Below, piece after piece: positions 32,569-41,030 of a stretch of DNA of 54,516 nucleotides. Origin of the DNA: Armatimonadia bacterium (GTDB taxonomy: Bacteria; Armatimonadota; Zipacnadia; Zipacnadales; JABUFB01); contig JBDKVB010000036.1 in assembly GCA_039679385.1 (NCBI GenBank), forward strand, positions 1 to 54,516. Direction: 5' to 3'. Each line of letters starts with the position of its first letter. Positions within the stretch are counted from its first letter, which is position 1. Under the pieces are notes generated by a model. It was not told the DNA's origin. It saw nothing but the letters and a program-made list of their open reading frames with translations, and ran no database searches. Made by a program: the position numbers and the translations under genes.

Positions 32569-33573
32569 ATGACTGATGCTTGGGTCTGGGCCGTAGTGGC
32601 CCTGGGACTGATCTTCGAGTTTGTCAACGGATTCCACGACGCCGCGAACGCCATCGCGACGTCGGTTCTCACCCGCGCTCTGTCGATCCGGAACGCGGTC
32701 GTAATGTGTGCGGCGCTGAACTTCCTTGGCGCTGTGTCCAGTAGTGCCGTTGCGACGACGATGGGGAAGGGGATCGTGCCACCGGGAGAAGTGACCAATG
32801 AGGTGGTCGCTGCCGCCTTGCTGGGGGCGATCATCTGGGACCTCATCACCTGGCACTTCGGCCTGCCTACCAGTTCGACCCACGCCATCGTCGGCGGCCT
32901 CATCGGCGCCGCAGCAGGCTACAAAGGGCTGCAAATCGTCGAGTGGGCGGGGACCTCGCGGGTTCTCATGGGCCTGGTGCTATCACCCGTACTGGGGGTC
33001 ACAGTCGCCTTCGTGGTCATGATGATCTTCACATGGATCTTCCGGCACCGCCCGCCCTCGACTCTCAACCGCCGGTTCCGGCTCATCCAGGTTCTGTCCG
33101 CCAGCCTGATGGCCTTCAGCCATGGCGAGAATGACGGCCAAAAGTCCATGGGCGTCATCTCGATGGCCCTTTTCAGCGCCTCGGTCGCCGCCCACGGCGC
33201 CGGTGTTGAGTTCACGATTCCTCTCTGGGTAATGGTCTCCTGCGGTCTGGCAATGGCCCTCGGGAGTGGCGCCGGCGGCTGGCGCATCATCAAGACCCTG
33301 GGGCGCAACGTGATGGAATTGCAGCCCATCCACGGCTGCGTCGCCGAGCTTAGCTCCGCCTGCGTCATCATGGCCGCCTCGAAGGTCGGTGCACCGATCT
33401 CGACCACGCACACCGTCTCCTCAGCGATCATGGGCGTCGGGATGATTCGTCACTTGAGTTCAGTGCGGTGGAAGGTCGTCACGAACATCGTCTGGGCTTG
33501 GTTGCTTACCATGCCGGTCGCGGCGCTCTTCGGGTTCGCCTCGCTACGTCTGCTGCAGTGGGTCTTCGGCTAG
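32569..33573 (+). CDS. pit: PiT-family inorganic phosphate transporter
   Basis: 334 residues with about ten hydrophobic helices. Both inverted-repeat signatures of the family are present: FVNGFHDAANAIAT near residues 18-31 and FSHGENDGQKSMGVI near 185, together with GLPTSSTHAIVGGLIGA and GAPISTTHTVSSAIMGVG, the paired TSSTH/STTH motifs of PiT repeats. It imports phosphate, normally as a metal-phosphate or with H+ or Na+, across the inner membrane. Cotranscription with the DUF47 gene is likely. It converges on the terpenoid operon with only 6 nt between the stop codons. Confidence 0.93.
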   Translation: MTDAWVWAVVALGLIFEFVNGFHDAANAIATSVLTRALSIRNAVVMCAALNFLGAVSSSAVATTMGKGIVPPGEVTNEVVAAALLGAIIWDLITWHFGLPTSSTHAIVGGLIGAAAGYKGLQIVEWAGTSRVLMGLVLSPVLGVTVAFVVMMIFTWIFRHRPPSTLNRRFRLIQVLSASLMAFSHGENDGQKSMGVISMALFSASVAAHGAGVEFTIPLWVMVSCGLAMALGSGAGGWRIIKTLGRNVMELQPIHGCVAELSSACVIMAASKVGAPISTTHTVSSAIMGVGMIRHLSSVRWKVVTNIVWAWLLTMPVAALFGFASLRLLQWVFG

Positions 33574-33579
33574 GGATTG

Positions 33580-34482
33580 CTAGGACGCGGGGATCATCGC
33601 GCGGAGCAAAGCGAGGGTACCGAGACCGTAGTAGGTGTACTCCACATCCGGCACCGCATCGCGTGGGCAGGACGAGAAGCCACCACCAGGCCTGGCACAG
33701 GTGCGGGCAAAGCGTGCAAGCGCTGCGAGATCCACCGGCCCAACTGCGGCAAGGCCGATCAGTGCCAGGAACGCCGTGAAGCTCGACAGTAGGTCGCCCT
33801 CCGGTGCCGCGGCATGGGCTCGGAAGCCGCCGTCTTCCGAGGTCTGCATCGACACCAGGAACCGGGCCGCCGACGCAGCGCAGTCTTCCTCCAGTTCGCC
33901 TGCCATCGTCAGGACCGCAAGCCCCGCTGCTGTGGCATTCGTCTGCGCCGCGGTCTGATCCGCTCTCTCCGCAAAGCCGCCCTCAGGACGACGTAGTTGC
34001 TGCACTCCCCGGAGTACCTCCTCCCCCGCAGACCAACCATCTCCCAGCATCTCATGACACAGGGCAAGCAGGAAAGCCTGGTAGGCGCTCACTGACGCCT
34101 CCGGGTTGTCGTGCAGCGCGCCCTCCGCTTCAGTCAGGCAGGCGTACACAGACGGCGGTACCGGCAGCGGGTCACGCCCCGGTGACTGCAGCATCCGGCG
34201 GCAGTTCAGGTAGCTGAAGCACTCGACCAGGTCTCGTGGTGGTGGCTGTGCAGCGAGGAAGCCCGGGATGGCGCCCAAAGCCGGAGAGGCCGGGGCAGTC
34301 AGCACAAGCGTCCGCAGGGCGAAGTCGGTGTAGTACAGATCCTCGACGCCTGAGCGCCCGACGAAGCCGCCCGCAGGGCCCTGACGGCTTCCGACGTAGC
34401 TTGCCTGCGCCCTCAGGAACCCGTCGCCCAGCAAGGCAGTACCTGTGGCCAGCATCTCGTCCAGCAGATCGAGATAGCCCAT
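33580..34482 (-). CDS. Prenyltransferase/squalene-oxidase-repeat toroid without the zinc site
   Basis: 300 residues, no signal peptide. The repeats have the GGF core of the alpha-alpha toroid seen in protein prenyltransferase beta subunits: PAGGFVGRSG, PEGGFAERAD, EDGGFRAHAA and PGGGFSSCPR. In genuine farnesyl or geranylgeranyl transferases zinc is held by a D-x-C and a later His. Here the corresponding places read DLLSSF and DVEYTYYG, so the Cys and His are absent. It is therefore unlikely to be a zinc-dependent protein prenyltransferase; it could bind or shape an isoprenoid instead. Last gene of the minus-strand terpenoid operon, 11 nt after the DUF116-polyprenyl synthetase gene. Confidence 0.75.
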   Translation of the reverse strand: MGYLDLLDEMLATGTALLGDGFLRAQASYVGSRQGPAGGFVGRSGVEDLYYTDFALRTLVLTAPASPALGAIPGFLAAQPPPRDLVECFSYLNCRRMLQSPGRDPLPVPPSVYACLTEAEGALHDNPEASVSAYQAFLLALCHEMLGDGWSAGEEVLRGVQQLRRPEGGFAERADQTAAQTNATAAGLAVLTMAGELEEDCAASAARFLVSMQTSEDGGFRAHAAAPEGDLLSSFTAFLALIGLAAVGPVDLAALARFARTCARPGGGFSSCPRDAVPDVEYTYYGLGTLALLRAMIPAS

Positions 34483-34493
34483 GGAGGTTCGGC

Positions 34494-36242
34494 TCAGTCG
34501 GATACGAGCCGCACCTCGCGCAGGATGTTGCGGACGAGGAACTGGAAGAGCTCCCGGAGCCCCGGAGGTCCTATCTCTTGCGTAAGGTCCAGGGCACGTG
34601 TACGCAGGCCCCCGTAGAGCCGGTGGGCCTTCTCGAAGACCCCATGTTGATGGTAGAGGGTCCGGACCTGCGGCAGGACCGTGCTCCGGCTCCCGCTGGC
34701 ACGAGCTGCGGTCACCAGGTCGTCCAGGGCCTCTCCCGCACCGGCCTCAAGAGCAAAGGCACGCAGGATCGTGGGCCTGCGGGCCAGCACATCCTGGCCT
34801 CGGTGGCCCTTGTTCGCGTTGTCCTCTTCCCAGTCGGTGAGGTCGTTGAGCACCTGGAAACCCTCGCCGACGAAGGTGGCATACTGGCGCAGGAGGGTGT
34901 CCTCCACAGCGACCTGTGCCGCACGCAGGCCGGCGTAGAGCGCGACCTCGAAGGCCGGCGCCGTCTTCAAAGCCCCAATCTGCAGTGCATGGATGGGCCG
35001 CAACTGCGTGGAGGCTTGGCCGTTCCACATCAACTCTGCGCCCTGCCCGGAGGATAGCTGGAGATGGGCCTGCGCCAATCGGGCGAGGATGTCTGCGACG
35101 CAGCCAGCGCCCAGTTCGGGCCCTTGCGAGGCGATCAGACGATAGCCTAGGCCGATCAGGAAGTCGCCCACGTTGATGGCTGTCTCGACCCCGTAGGTCT
35201 GATGGATCGTCGGTTGGCCGTAGCGGTACGGATCGCGGTCCTCGATGTCGTCGTGGACCAGGGAGGCCTTGTGTATGGCCTCGAAGGCGACGGCGACGGT
35301 GCGGATGCCCGGTGGAAGGAGAGCTTCGGCGTCAGCGCCGGCCTCCAGGGCCTCGAAGCCTGAACGTGCGACGGCATAGGTCGCCAGGGTAATGAAGGGC
35401 CGCAGGCGCTTGCCGCCGCGCTGCAGGAAGTCACAGGCAATGCGCTGGGTAGCCTCCAGCAAGGGTGCTGACACCTCGTCGCCGGGAGGCGTCTGGTTGC
35501 AGGCGCCGAGCAGTGGGGTGAGGTGCTCCGGGGTGAAGACGGTCTGCGCCGCACGCAGCAGGGGAAGGTAGCTGCGCTCGATCAGCCTGCCCCCGGTGGC
35601 ATGGGTGCCGATCAGCTCGCCGAGAAGGTCGACCTCCGCCGTGGTATCCTGGCAGCCGTCGGTCAGCAGAGGAAGGGCCTGGTGAGGCACGCCCAGGTCG
35701 GCAATGCGCTCGAAGGACTTCTCCAGGGAGTCCAGGCAAGCCACACCAAGAATCGCGTCGGCCTCGCCCTCCATGACCTTCTCGACCACTGCCGAAGTGC
35801 CCTCGGCCACGATGACATGGTAGCCGAGGTCCTCCGCCCGCGCCTTGAGGTCCTGGATCACACAACCGCCGCAGCCGGCGCAGTGCAATCCTACGGAGTC
35901 GATGCTCGCCCGGCAGGTATGTCGGTTCTGCAGGCACTTGGGTAGTAGCAGAAGACGGCGCCCAAAGGGGACCGCCGAGAAGGCGCCCCACCAGAGGGCG
36001 TTGTCGAGGGCGACCATGGCGAACCCGAGATACTCGCGAGGAAGCCCCAGGTCACTGAGGATGGAAGCGGCGCCCTCCCGCAGCACTTCATCCCCCGGGA
36101 GAGCCGTATGCCCCAGGGAGTCGGCAAGGAAGGCGGCCCGGGCACGGATCAGCGCCCGGGTCGAACTGTCTGCGGGAACCTGCTTGATGTCGTCTCTGGC
36201 CTCGCCGGTTTCAGTCGGCGGGCGGCCGGTGAGTACACTCAT
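34494..36242 (-). CDS. DUF116-polyprenyl synthetase fusion
   Basis: 582 residues from ATG 36242. The N-terminal third (about 70-215) matches DUF116, with its ordered cysteines C103, C110, C121, C124, C127, then C169 and C197, including the CAGCGGC cluster and the VAEGTSAV turn; DUF116 is thought to bind a metal or FeS centre. The C-terminal part (about 250-582) is an all-helical trans-prenyltransferase: GGKRLRP at about 276, the first aspartate-rich motif DDIED at 331-335, and the second as NDLTD at 466-470, with Asn in place of the first Asp, plus the downstream basic KGHRGQD. It should elongate allylic diphosphates to a C15-C20 or longer chain. I know DUF116 as a separate protein, often beside radical SAM genes, so the fusion is striking. 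A radical SAM gene lies in the same operon. Confidence 0.85.
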   Translation of the reverse strand: MSVLTGRPPTETGEARDDIKQVPADSSTRALIRARAAFLADSLGHTALPGDEVLREGAASILSDLGLPREYLGFAMVALDNALWWGAFSAVPFGRRLLLLPKCLQNRHTCRASIDSVGLHCAGCGGCVIQDLKARAEDLGYHVIVAEGTSAVVEKVMEGEADAILGVACLDSLEKSFERIADLGVPHQALPLLTDGCQDTTAEVDLLGELIGTHATGGRLIERSYLPLLRAAQTVFTPEHLTPLLGACNQTPPGDEVSAPLLEATQRIACDFLQRGGKRLRPFITLATYAVARSGFEALEAGADAEALLPPGIRTVAVAFEAIHKASLVHDDIEDRDPYRYGQPTIHQTYGVETAINVGDFLIGLGYRLIASQGPELGAGCVADILARLAQAHLQLSSGQGAELMWNGQASTQLRPIHALQIGALKTAPAFEVALYAGLRAAQVAVEDTLLRQYATFVGEGFQVLNDLTDWEEDNANKGHRGQDVLARRPTILRAFALEAGAGEALDDLVTAARASGSRSTVLPQVRTLYHQHGVFEKAHRLYGGLRTRALDLTQEIGPPGLRELFQFLVRNILREVRLVSD

Positions 36243-36285
36243 AGGTCTCTGACCGTCCCCTCGTCCTTCCAGACGGGTACCATGG

Positions 36286-37683
36286 TCAGTTGACGGCGCC
36301 GATGCAGTACAGGTTCTGGAATCCGCGCAAGAACAGCCGGTCACCGTCGAACACGGGTGAGCCCCGATAGGGCTCGATCTTGTTGCGGCCGACCTCCGAG
36401 TAGGTGCGGCCCGGAGTGACGACTACGGTTGTGCCATTGTCGCCAGCGACGAACAGGTGACCACCGGCGAAGGTCACGCTCGGGTAGCAGACCGCCCTGC
36501 CCAGACCCAGGTTCTGCTCATAGACAACCTCGCCGGTCGCCGCATCGATGCAACTGAACACGCCCACCTGGTTCACTGCATACAGGAGCCCCTCATGCAG
36601 GACCGGCGAAGCGTAGTAGCGATCTTTCTTTGGCTGAGTGTTCCACAGCTTCCTGCACACAACCTTGTTCTCCACGACAGCCTCGGGCAACTCGACAGCC
36701 TTGCCGCCGTTCTCGATGAAGTAGGCGATGCGGCCGTCGAGGGTGGGGCTCGCGTACTCCAGGCCGGCGATGCCCTTAGCGAGGACCACGCCGTCATCGA
36801 CCCGAAGTATCTCGCCCTTGGGCGTGACGATGACCTGGGTGCCACCGATCGCCGTCGGAAGGTGGGTACCCCAGCACGCCCCGGACCGGGTCTGCCACAG
36901 CCTTGCTCCGGTGCTCTTGTCCAGGGCGGTGAACTGGCTGATGTGCACGATCAGCTTGTCCCCGACCACCACAGGCGAAGCACTGTGCCCCCACATGTCC
37001 GTTGGCTTCTCGATGAACTTCGCCCACTGACGGTTGCCCTCCAGATCGTAGCAGGCGACGATGCCCGTGCCGAACACTACCCACACGTAGTGGCCGTCAC
37101 TGACCGGCGTGGCGGAGGAGTAGCCGTTGATGTCATGCCGCGGCGGCAGGATGTACCAGAGCTTCCGGTAAGGCTCGAGTTCGAGGCCGATGGCGGTCTG
37201 CCTGGCCTGAGCTGCCGCGAGCTTGGTCTTGAGCGCTTCGTCGTCAGGCTTGGACTGCAGACCGGCCTTCGCCTGATTCGCCTCGCGACTCGCCTTGTTG
37301 AACTCCCCTTCGAGGGCCTTCGCCTTGGCCTGGTCAGGGCCGATCTTGGCGAGGTCCTCGGGAGAGGCGATGTCCTCGTAGGTGTTCGTCTTCTGCCAGA
37401 GGATATGGCCATCGGTCGCCTCCAGGCAGACGAGTGTCGAGGGTTCAGCGCAGAGGAAGATCCTGTTGCCGACCAGAATCGGCGTAGCGTTGCCGGTGCC
37501 CGGGAGCGCCGTCTTCCATCTCACGTTCTGGTCCGGTCCCCACTGCAGAACGGGCGTCGCTGTGGGGTACCTGCCGGTGCCGTCGGTGCGCCAACCAACC
37601 GTCTCAGAGGCCAGGGCACTGGTGGCTGCGACCACCAGCACCGTAACGAGCATGATCCTGCGGGCATGGAACGCCAGGGACAT
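36286..37683 (-). CDS. Exported PQQ-like beta-propeller with a helical insertion
   Basis: 465 residues with AGGAGG just before ATG 37683 and a signal peptide (MSLAFHARRIMLVTVLVVAATSALASE). Blades of the PQQ/quinoprotein type recur, such as VCLEATDGHILWQK, VACYDLEGNRQW, TALDKSTGARLWQT and SCIDAATGEVVYEQ. Between early blades sits a long charged helical segment (about 105-170, PEDLAKIGPDQAKAKALEG...), unusual for the fold and probably a coiled-coil. There is no CxxCH heme motif and no evidence that PQQ is actually bound. An extracytoplasmic propeller inside a lipid-biosynthesis operon is odd; it might handle the product on the outer face of the membrane. Confidence 0.8.
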   Translation of the reverse strand: MSLAFHARRIMLVTVLVVAATSALASETVGWRTDGTGRYPTATPVLQWGPDQNVRWKTALPGTGNATPILVGNRIFLCAEPSTLVCLEATDGHILWQKTNTYEDIASPEDLAKIGPDQAKAKALEGEFNKASREANQAKAGLQSKPDDEALKTKLAAAQARQTAIGLELEPYRKLWYILPPRHDINGYSSATPVSDGHYVWVVFGTGIVACYDLEGNRQWAKFIEKPTDMWGHSASPVVVGDKLIVHISQFTALDKSTGARLWQTRSGACWGTHLPTAIGGTQVIVTPKGEILRVDDGVVLAKGIAGLEYASPTLDGRIAYFIENGGKAVELPEAVVENKVVCRKLWNTQPKKDRYYASPVLHEGLLYAVNQVGVFSCIDAATGEVVYEQNLGLGRAVCYPSVTFAGGHLFVAGDNGTTVVVTPGRTYSEVGRNKIEPYRGSPVFDGDRLFLRGFQNLYCIGAVN

Positions 37684-37749
37684 GTGTCTCCTCCTGAGGA
37701 TGATGAATGCTCCGCCCAGGGTCGGGCGGTTCAGAGCGGCACCACAGCC

Positions 37750-39513
37750 CTATCCGGCTCCGGTGGCAAGAGATCGACTGGCGCGAGCCAGCGCCTCGAC
37801 GGTCCACATGACCGGGTAAAGGGCTTCGCTGTACCACAGACTCGCGAAATACAGACCGATGGGCGCGGCGTTCGTCCAGGACCCTTCTTCGACCCGCGCT
37901 ACGAGCTGCTCTATGCCTCGTGACAGCGCCTCCGGAGCAGCCTGAGGCCACTGTGCAAGGGCGCTCACGGCCAGAGCGGTCTCCTCAACGGTGACAGGCA
38001 CACCGGCTTCGGCGCCCCATCCACCCTCCTCGCTTTGTGCAGCAAGGAGGTACTTCAGGCCCCGCTGCGCCTGCTCACCACCAGGACCAAGCTCGGCCAG
38101 CGCCATCAGAACCCGCGAGGTGGCGAGCACCGGGTTGCTGTGATCTGCGGTCCGCTGACTTCCAGACCACAGCGGGACCCAGGAACCGTCAGCCCGCTGC
38201 GTGCGCACCAGATAGGACAAGCCACGACGCATGCAGGTCGCAAGACGCTGGTCCTGACCGAGGGGATCGACGGCATGAAGCGCTCGCAGGGCATGGGCGG
38301 TGATGTCGGCGCAGCTCATGTCAAAGGGTAACTGACCCCAGCCGCGACAGAAGGTCGGCCACCCACCGTCGGCGTTCTGCAGGTCCATCAGCCACCGGGC
38401 ACCCTCGGCAATCCCCTTCGAGTTCGCGGTCCCGGCAAGGGCAAGCACGGCACCCGAGGTGTCATCGGCATCGGGAACGCTGCCGGACAGGTACGACCAG
38501 CCCCAGCCTCCCGCTGCTGCACCGGTGTATGGATGCACCGTGCCGCGCTGCTGACCGGCAAGCCATTGTCGGGACACTACCAGCGCCGCCGCAGCATCCT
38601 GAGCCGGCCCGTCCTCTGGAAGCACGGGCCTTGCCTGCTCGAGGGCGTTCACGGCCCCGCTCGTAACCCAGGTGGCGAGATGGGTGTCGATCGGCCAGCT
38701 CCCATCCTCGCGAAGACTGGTTCGCAGGAAGTGCAGACAACGAGACAGCACGGGATGTTCCGGACCAAGCGCGCCGACCAGGCCCATGGTGACAAAGGCG
38801 GTGAGCGGAGTGGCCTCCAGGTACCCGCCGCTTTCCGGCTGGATCCGCTCCAGGGTCCTCAGGACGCCCGGGGTAACCGCCGACCTCAGAAAGCGCCGGG
38901 AGCGACCGCTGCCCTTGTGATGGTGAACAGTGAGGCCGACGGCAATGAGCGCCGGAAGGGCATAGCTGACCACCTGCAACCGGAGCACGGGGTAAAGCGA
39001 CCGCGGCAAAGCCGCCATCTCGAAGGGCAAGTCCGGAACCTCACTCCAGGGCACCAGACCTGCAAGGGCGCAGTTCATGAGGATAGGCACCGCGAAGGTG
39101 CGATCAGCGCCGTAGGTCTTGCGGATCGCCGCGACCCGCTCCCCGGGTGTGGCACCGGCCCGGTGTGTTACGTAGGCCTCGGCCCGCTCATATGCGCTCT
39201 GACGGTCGGATTGTGCGTGACTCAGATGGAGCGCGGAAAGGGTGAGGAGAGTCGTGGAGAGGTTACTGGGGCTGTCGGGAGTATCGCCCCAGCCGCCGTC
39301 CTCGTTCTGGGTCCGGCAGAGCCAGTCCAGTCCTGCCGCGGTTCTCTCGCGGTCCTCGGGCATCGCGGCCAGTGACAGCGCACTGATTGCCGTCGCGGTT
39401 GCCAGGGCCGAAGAGGACAGATGGCCCTCCCAGTGACCCTCCGGCGAGCAAAGCGACAGCAGATGGTTCACTGCTGTCGCGAGGGCCTGCTGCAGACGAT
39501 CCGGGTGCATCAT
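37750..39513 (-). CDS. Class II terpene cyclase, squalene-hopene cyclase family
   Basis: 587 residues from ATG 39513, with GGAGGG 7 nt upstream and overlapping the radical SAM stop (ATGA). The catalytic acid motif DxDD is present as DADD at 348-351 (PDADDTSG). QW-type repeats stabilise the barrels: QNEDGGWG, REDGSWPIDTHLATWV, QNADGGWP, QRADGSWV and QSEEGGWG. These proton-initiated cyclases fold squalene or a linear polyprenyl compound into a polycyclic product at the membrane. The length is shorter than the usual 630-720 of SHC. No squalene synthase (HpnC/D/E) is in the window, so the substrate may be squalene made elsewhere or a polyprenyl product of the synthetase in this operon. Family certain, product unknown. 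Confidence 0.88.
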   Translation of the reverse strand: MMHPDRLQQALATAVNHLLSLCSPEGHWEGHLSSSALATATAISALSLAAMPEDRERTAAGLDWLCRTQNEDGGWGDTPDSPSNLSTTLLTLSALHLSHAQSDRQSAYERAEAYVTHRAGATPGERVAAIRKTYGADRTFAVPILMNCALAGLVPWSEVPDLPFEMAALPRSLYPVLRLQVVSYALPALIAVGLTVHHHKGSGRSRRFLRSAVTPGVLRTLERIQPESGGYLEATPLTAFVTMGLVGALGPEHPVLSRCLHFLRTSLREDGSWPIDTHLATWVTSGAVNALEQARPVLPEDGPAQDAAAALVVSRQWLAGQQRGTVHPYTGAAAGGWGWSYLSGSVPDADDTSGAVLALAGTANSKGIAEGARWLMDLQNADGGWPTFCRGWGQLPFDMSCADITAHALRALHAVDPLGQDQRLATCMRRGLSYLVRTQRADGSWVPLWSGSQRTADHSNPVLATSRVLMALAELGPGGEQAQRGLKYLLAAQSEEGGWGAEAGVPVTVEETALAVSALAQWPQAAPEALSRGIEQLVARVEEGSWTNAAPIGLYFASLWYSEALYPVMWTVEALARASRSLATGAG

Positions 39514-41030
39514 GCCGGCGCCCTCCGGCGGTGTCGGGCCAGATGACCCGTCCACAGAACGACCTGACCCTTGGCCAGGAGCTGGATCAGGAGGCGACGG
39601 CTCAGCGGCGCTCCGGCACCCTTCTGGTCGTCGAGGTAGATTCGCGGCGTCCACTTGAAGTTGAACCGGTAGCACTCTCGCACCAAGTCCCAGTGTAGCC
39701 GTGTCAGCACGGGCGGCGCAGTGCCGTCCAGAGGAGCGTAGATCACCGGGAAGAGGGTGATGGCCTCACCGCGGAAGCGCCGTACCCAGTCGAGGGTCTG
39801 CTGTACGTGCTCGGGTGTCTCGCCGGGAAGGCCGACAAGAAGGCTGACCATAGGCAGGAACCCCGCGCGACAGAGCCGTCGCAGTTGCTCCTCGCACACC
39901 TCGCCCCAGGTGTCCGGGCCAATGGCTCCCATCTTGGCGCGCCCGCCACTGGCCTGCAGCAGCTCTCCTGCGGCCGTCTCGACGCCCACGTTCACCCAGG
40001 GACGGCGCGTCACCTGGTCGCCCACCAGAAGGTCTCGCGCCTGACGAATCTCGCCGTCGGTCCATTGCGCGATGCTGGCGATGTTGGCGTGGTCGAGTTG
40101 CAGAAGCCGCACTGCCTTGAGCGCCCGGATCTGCTCCAGAAGGGCGAGAGCTGTCGCGGGTCTACAGTGAACGCCGCTGGCCCCGTAACGGAAGAAGTCC
40201 TCACTCAGAGCGGCGAGGGCGGTCTTCGCGGCGGCAAGGTTCGTCTCAACGTCGGCAAGAATCGTGTCCGTCGGGAGATGCCCCATGGGTGTCGTGGCGA
40301 TGGCGCAGAAGCCGCAGCCAAGACCACAGCCCCGGCTGATCTCCACCACTCCCATGGTCGTAGCGCCCCGTATGGGCGGAATCTGATCTACGGGGACGCC
40401 CTCACCGAGGGTCACAGCAGGCAGACTCTCCTGGGCCAGGAGCTTCGAGAAGACCTCGACCACGTTGCCCTCGGAGTAGCCCACGACGACATGATCGACT
40501 CCGGTCTCTGCAGGGGTGACGGAGGAAGGGGAAGAAGTGTCCTGCGCAAGCTGCCAGGCTCCCGGTCCGCCCAGGAGAACCCGGGCCTGCGGAGCACGGG
40601 CCTGCAAGTAGGCGCGAACCCCACTGAGCAGTTGGCGGAACATCGCCAGCGGGTAGATCTCGCCGCCTGCGATCCCGGCCATGGTGGAGCTGCTCATACC
40701 GAGGCCGTGCGGCTCGCCGGAGCTGATGCCGACCACGAGAGTTGCCGGGCCGATGGCCTGGTGGAGGTGTGCGTCGTCGACGACGACGATGTCACCGGGG
40801 TCGATGCCGCCGCGAACCAGGGCCGCCTCGACGCGGCGCAACCCCAGCGGGGCGACCACACACTGCCCCTCGGGATGTGCCGCCCGGGGCATCAGCAGGT
40901 GGTTCATGATCGCAGCCGGGGTCCGCGTCGTCTGGCTGGCCGCCGTCATCCCATCCAGCAGGACACGATAGTCTGCCATCAGGGTTCGGTCAGCGGTGAG
41001 GACGATCGGGTAGCCGTCGCGTCGTAACAC
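39510..41030 (-). CDS. Radical SAM enzyme with an N-terminal Rossmann-like domain
   Basis: 506 residues starting with GTG at 41030, directly after the ferredoxin stop (TGAGTG) with AGGAG 8 nt upstream. The radical SAM motif CxxxCxxC is C235-GLG-C239-GF-C242. The N-terminal 200 residues, with VVVDDAHLHQAI, ATLVVGISSG and RVLLGGPGAW, resemble the cobalamin-binding Rossmann domain of class B radical SAM enzymes, but I see no DxHxxG motif for a base-off histidine, so B12 binding is uncertain. It overlaps the cyclase gene by 4 nt. Its position argues for modification of the isoprenoid product or its precursor, as in radical SAM steps on hopanoids. Confidence 0.85.
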   Translation of the reverse strand: MLRRDGYPIVLTADRTLMADYRVLLDGMTAASQTTRTPAAIMNHLLMPRAAHPEGQCVVAPLGLRRVEAALVRGGIDPGDIVVVDDAHLHQAIGPATLVVGISSGEPHGLGMSSSTMAGIAGGEIYPLAMFRQLLSGVRAYLQARAPQARVLLGGPGAWQLAQDTSSPSSVTPAETGVDHVVVGYSEGNVVEVFSKLLAQESLPAVTLGEGVPVDQIPPIRGATTMGVVEISRGCGLGCGFCAIATTPMGHLPTDTILADVETNLAAAKTALAALSEDFFRYGASGVHCRPATALALLEQIRALKAVRLLQLDHANIASIAQWTDGEIRQARDLLVGDQVTRRPWVNVGVETAAGELLQASGGRAKMGAIGPDTWGEVCEEQLRRLCRAGFLPMVSLLVGLPGETPEHVQQTLDWVRRFRGEAITLFPVIYAPLDGTAPPVLTRLHWDLVRECYRFNFKWTPRIYLDDQKGAGAPLSRRLLIQLLAKGQVVLWTGHLARHRRRAPA

